Assembly (NCBI RefSeq): GCF_001653515.1
Contig: NZ_LYOY01000051.1
Location: forward strand, 1,322,001-1,386,000
Reading direction: 5' to 3'
Length of the DNA: 64,000 nucleotides
Source of the DNA: Streptomyces sp. ERV7
Lineage (GTDB): Bacteria > Actinomycetota > Actinomycetes > Streptomycetales > Streptomycetaceae
In this document: positions 61,858 through 64,000 of the stretch, piece by piece
Layout: every line of letters begins with the position of its first letter
Numbering within the stretch: position 1 is the stretch's first letter
Notes under the pieces: model-generated
Seen by the model: the letters and a program-made list of their open reading frames with translations, nothing else
Told to the model about the DNA's origin: nothing
Databases searched by the model: none
Translations under genes and position numbers: made by a program

Positions 61858-62781
61858 GTGCACTCCGTGATCAGTGGCTTCCTGCCCATCTGGGCACTCA
61901 CCGCCTGCGGCTGGGGCGCCGGGCGCTTCCATGTGCTCGGCGACCAGGCGCAGCACGTGCTGGGGCGGTTCGCGTTCACCTTCGCGATGCCGTCGCTGCT
62001 GTTCCTGACGATGTCGCGCTCGCACCCGGGCGATCTGGCCCGGCCGGGCGTGGCGGTGTTCGCCGCCAGCCTGGTCACGGTGTTCGCGGCCGGGCTGCTC
62101 GTCAGCCGCTGGATGTTCCGGCGCAAGCGTGGCGAGCAGGCGATAGGCGCGATGGCCGCGTCCTATGTGAACTCCGCGAACCTGGGCATCCCGGTCGCCG
62201 TGCACGTCCTGCACGACACCTCGTTCATCGTCGCCGCGGCGCTCTTCCAGATGCTCTTCATCACGCCGCTGATCCTGGTCCTCATCGAGCTCGACGTACG
62301 GCGGGCCGGGCGCGAGCGATGGACGCGGATCCTCCAACTCCCCTTCCGCAACCCGGTGATCGGTGCGTCCGCCCTGGGGCTCGTGGTCGCGGGTAGCGGG
62401 CTGCGGCTGCCCGCGGAGGTGGTCTCGCCGCTCCAGATCCTGGGCGGCGGCGCCGTCCCGTCGGCGCTCTTCGCGCTCGGCATGTCGCTGAACGCGCGCG
62501 CCCGGACCGACGCCGACGGCCGGGCCGAGCGGATGATCCTGGTGGGGCTGAAGGTCGCCGCGCAGCCCCTGCTCGCCTACGCGCTGGGACGCTGGCTCTT
62601 CGGGCTCGACGGGCACGCGCTGTTCGCTGTGGTGCTGTGCGCCGGGCTGCCGACCGCGCAGAACGCCTTCATCTTCGCGTCCGAGTACTCCCTGGACACG
62701 GAGCTGCCCAGGGACACCGTGCTGCTCTCGACACTCCTGTCGATGGTGTCCCTGTCGCTGATCGCCTGGCAGCTGGGGTGA
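61858..62781 (+). CDS. AEC-family transporter
   Basis: Protein of 307 residues from the GTG at 61858 with ten hydrophobic helices in two five-helix halves, as in the auxin efflux carrier family. Family features include MAASYVNSANLGIPVAVHVL, with its unwound Asn-containing segment, and the late CAGLPTAQNAFIFASEY. AEC proteins carry small organic acids or auxin-like compounds. It lies 61 bases after the aldehyde dehydrogenase, so transport of an aromatic acid from the same pathway is a reasonable inference. Confidence 0.9.
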   Translation: MHSVISGFLPIWALTACGWGAGRFHVLGDQAQHVLGRFAFTFAMPSLLFLTMSRSHPGDLARPGVAVFAASLVTVFAAGLLVSRWMFRRKRGEQAIGAMAASYVNSANLGIPVAVHVLHDTSFIVAAALFQMLFITPLILVLIELDVRRAGRERWTRILQLPFRNPVIGASALGLVVAGSGLRLPAEVVSPLQILGGGAVPSALFALGMSLNARARTDADGRAERMILVGLKVAAQPLLAYALGRWLFGLDGHALFAVVLCAGLPTAQNAFIFASEYSLDTELPRDTVLLSTLLSMVSLSLIAWQLG

Positions 62782-62785
62782 GACC

Positions 62786-62808
62786 GGGGCGGCGCGGAGG
62801 CCCGCCCC
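62786..62808. terminator. hairpin between convergent AEC and thioredoxin genes
   Basis: GGGGCGG and CCGCCCC pair around a nine-base loop in the 34-base gap between the two stop codons. Confidence 0.45.
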
Positions 62809-62815
62809 GCCCGCC

Positions 62816-63187
62816 TCACTTCGCCTTGTTGTCGGCTTCCGCGACCGACTTGCGGACCTCGTCCATGTCGAGGGCGCGCGCCTGCTTGATCACGTCCTCC
62901 AGAGCGGCCTCCGGCAGCGCGCCGGGCTGCGAGAAGATGGCCACGTTGTCGCGCACGATCATCAGGGTGGGGATCGAACGGATCTCGAACGCCGCCGCCA
63001 GCTCCTGCTGGGCCTCGGTGTCGACCTTGGCGAAGACCAGGTCGTCATGGCGCTCGGAAGACGCCTCGTAGACCGGGCCGAACTGCCGGCAGGGACCGCA
63101 CCAGGAAGCCCAGAAGTCGATCAGGACGAAGTCGTTGTCCGACACGACGTCGTCGAAGTTCTCCTTGGTCAGCTCCACAGTCGCCAT
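62816..63187 (-). CDS. thioredoxin
   Basis: Thioredoxin-fold protein of 123 residues with the active site WCGPC (C30 and C33) after the FVLIDFWASW strand, cis-Pro in RSIPTLMI and family-typical VDTEAQQELAAAFEI. The C-terminus is extended by a charged helix (MDEVRKSVAEADNKAK). The ATG at 63187 is preferred to the GTG at 63190 because GAGGGAG is then six bases upstream. It reduces protein disulfides in the cytoplasm. It is divergent from a flavin disulfide reductase gene, but no thioredoxin reductase of the usual type is adjacent. Confidence 0.94.
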   Translation of the reverse strand: MATVELTKENFDDVVSDNDFVLIDFWASWCGPCRQFGPVYEASSERHDDLVFAKVDTEAQQELAAAFEIRSIPTLMIVRDNVAIFSQPGALPEAALEDVIKQARALDMDEVRKSVAEADNKAK

Positions 63188-63324
63188 CACGCACTCCCTC
63201 TTCCTGGCCTCACCGTGAAGCCGTTTCGCACAACGGCGGCCGCCGTCGTCGTATTCCGTGTGTTTTCCGCTGACTCACGGCTGCCCCTGTGGCTCCGAGG
63301 TACTCCTCGCACCAGACTGTGCCC

Positions 63325-64000
63325 ATGACGGAAGCCCTGGAATACGACGTAGTGGTGCTGGGAGCGGGACCGGTGGGCGAGAACGTCGCCGACCGGGTGC
63401 GGGCGGCGGGGCTGAGCGCCGCCGTGGTGGAGAGCGAACTCGTCGGGGGTGAGTGCTCGTACTGGGCGTGCATGCCCAGCAAGGCGCTGCTGCGGCCGGT
63501 GATCGCACGCTCGGACGCGCGCAAGGTGCCCGGCCTGCGCGACAGCGTGACGGGCCCGCTGGACGTGCCGGCCGTGCTCGCGCACCGCGACGAGTACGTC
63601 TCGCACTGGCAGGACGACGGCCAGGTGCGCTGGCTGGAGAGCATCGGCGCCCACCTCTACCGGGGCCACGGACGTCTCTACGGCACCCGCAAGGTCAGCG
63701 TCACCAGCCCCGAGGGCGAGCACCACGTGCTGACGGCCCGGCACGCGGTGGCCGTCTGCACCGGCAGCCGCGCCGTCCTGCCCGACCTGCCCGGCATCGC
63801 CGACGCCCGGCCCTGGACCAGCCGCGAGGCCACCAGCGCCCAGCAGGTGCCGGGCCGGCTGGTGGTCGTCGGCGGGGGAGTGGTCGGCGTCGAGATGGCG
63901 ACGGCCTGGCAGGCGTTCGGCGCACAGGTGACGGTCCTGGTGCGCGGCGACGGGCTGTTGCCGAAGATGGAGCCGTTCGCGGGCGAGCTGGTCGCCGAGG
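63325..64000 (+). CDS. pyridine nucleotide-disulfide oxidoreductase (dihydrolipoamide dehydrogenase/mercuric reductase type), 3'-truncated
   Basis: The first 225 residues are present; the gene continues past the window. The FAD-binding motif VVLGAGPVGENVADRV is followed by the redox disulfide C44-x4-C49 in GGECSYWACMPSKALLRP and the NAD(P)H-binding LVVVGGGVVGVEMATAW. The spacing GExSxWxCMPSK, with Ser-Tyr-Trp-Ala between the Cys, is the actinobacterial variant of the class I disulfide reductase site. Substrate (lipoamide, mycothiol-like or other) cannot be decided from this half. It is divergent from thioredoxin with 137 bases between. Confidence 0.9.
   Translation, partial: MTEALEYDVVVLGAGPVGENVADRVRAAGLSAAVVESELVGGECSYWACMPSKALLRPVIARSDARKVPGLRDSVTGPLDVPAVLAHRDEYVSHWQDDGQVRWLESIGAHLYRGHGRLYGTRKVSVTSPEGEHHVLTARHAVAVCTGSRAVLPDLPGIADARPWTSREATSAQQVPGRLVVVGGGVVGVEMATAWQAFGAQVTVLVRGDGLLPKMEPFAGELVAE

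Overview
The window is high-GC actinobacterial chromosome, almost certainly Streptomyces. It carries about 60 genes on both strands: an egtABCD ergothioneine operon, a B-type succinate dehydrogenase, a PAS/GAF/SpoIIE phosphatase, a LysX-type synthetase, a dodecin and several Streptomyces-type lipoproteins. The stretch from about 30.7 to 51.2 kb (secreted-repeat lipoprotein, methyltransferase, PAS-GGDEF-EAL protein, LysR, sdhCAB, sugar-binding lipoprotein, egtDCBA, PARG-like protein) resembles, from memory, the SCO0909-SCO0930 region of S. coelicolor. No phage, transposase, CRISPR array, rRNA or tRNA was recognised.

0.0-4.0 kb: the end of a sugar catabolic operon (truncated class II aldolase, two MalF/MalG-type permeases, GH1 beta-glucosidase). 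4.0-8.5 kb: NUDIX and GNAT proteins, a NarL-type two-component pair, and MarR and PadR regulators. 8.5-11.4 kb: a FadH-like dienoyl-CoA reductase preceded by an EamA transporter whose frame runs into it without a stop. 11.7-20.3 kb: FhuF-like 2Fe-2S protein, zinc-knuckle SDR, PhnZ-like HD protein, a 56-residue ORF, a Pro/Ser/Thr-rich lipoprotein, a PAS-GAF-SpoIIE-HATPase regulator, an Fpg/Nei glycosylase and an anti-sigma factor. 20.4-24.0 kb: orphan LytTR regulator, ECF sigma factor with a small zf-HC2 protein converging on it, and a CapA-like lipoprotein. 24.2-31.7 kb: universal stress protein, LysX, polysaccharide deacetylase, class F sortase with a divergent surface protein, and a secreted-repeat lipoprotein. 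31.9-39.3 kb: methyltransferase overlapping a c-di-GMP enzyme (RmdA-like), LysR, sdhCAB. 39.4-51.2 kb: secreted protein, UvrA paralogue, LLM flavin enzyme, HAD phosphatase, dodecin, DasA-like lipoprotein behind a dre-like site, egtABCD and a PARG-type hydrolase. 51.2-57.3 kb: a leftward run of a PEP-dikinase-like enzyme, a four-TM protein, DUF2243 and CtaG, then a 5'-truncated gene. 57.3-64.0 kb: a double-length IclR regulator facing a beta-ketoadipyl-CoA thiolase, an aromatic aldehyde dehydrogenase, an AEC transporter, thioredoxin and a truncated flavin disulfide reductase.

The functional groups are carbohydrate uptake and chitosugar sensing, aromatic/beta-ketoadipate catabolism, thiol redox protection (ergothioneine, thioredoxin), envelope modification (LysX, deacetylase, sortase, CapA), and developmental signalling (c-di-GMP, SpoIIE phosphatase, ECF sigma, TTA codons). 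The least explained parts are the PEP-dikinase/membrane operon, the atypical zinc-knuckle SDR, the 56-residue ORF, the stop-less EamA-FadH junction, and a short repeat that sits directly on the stop codons of two genes.
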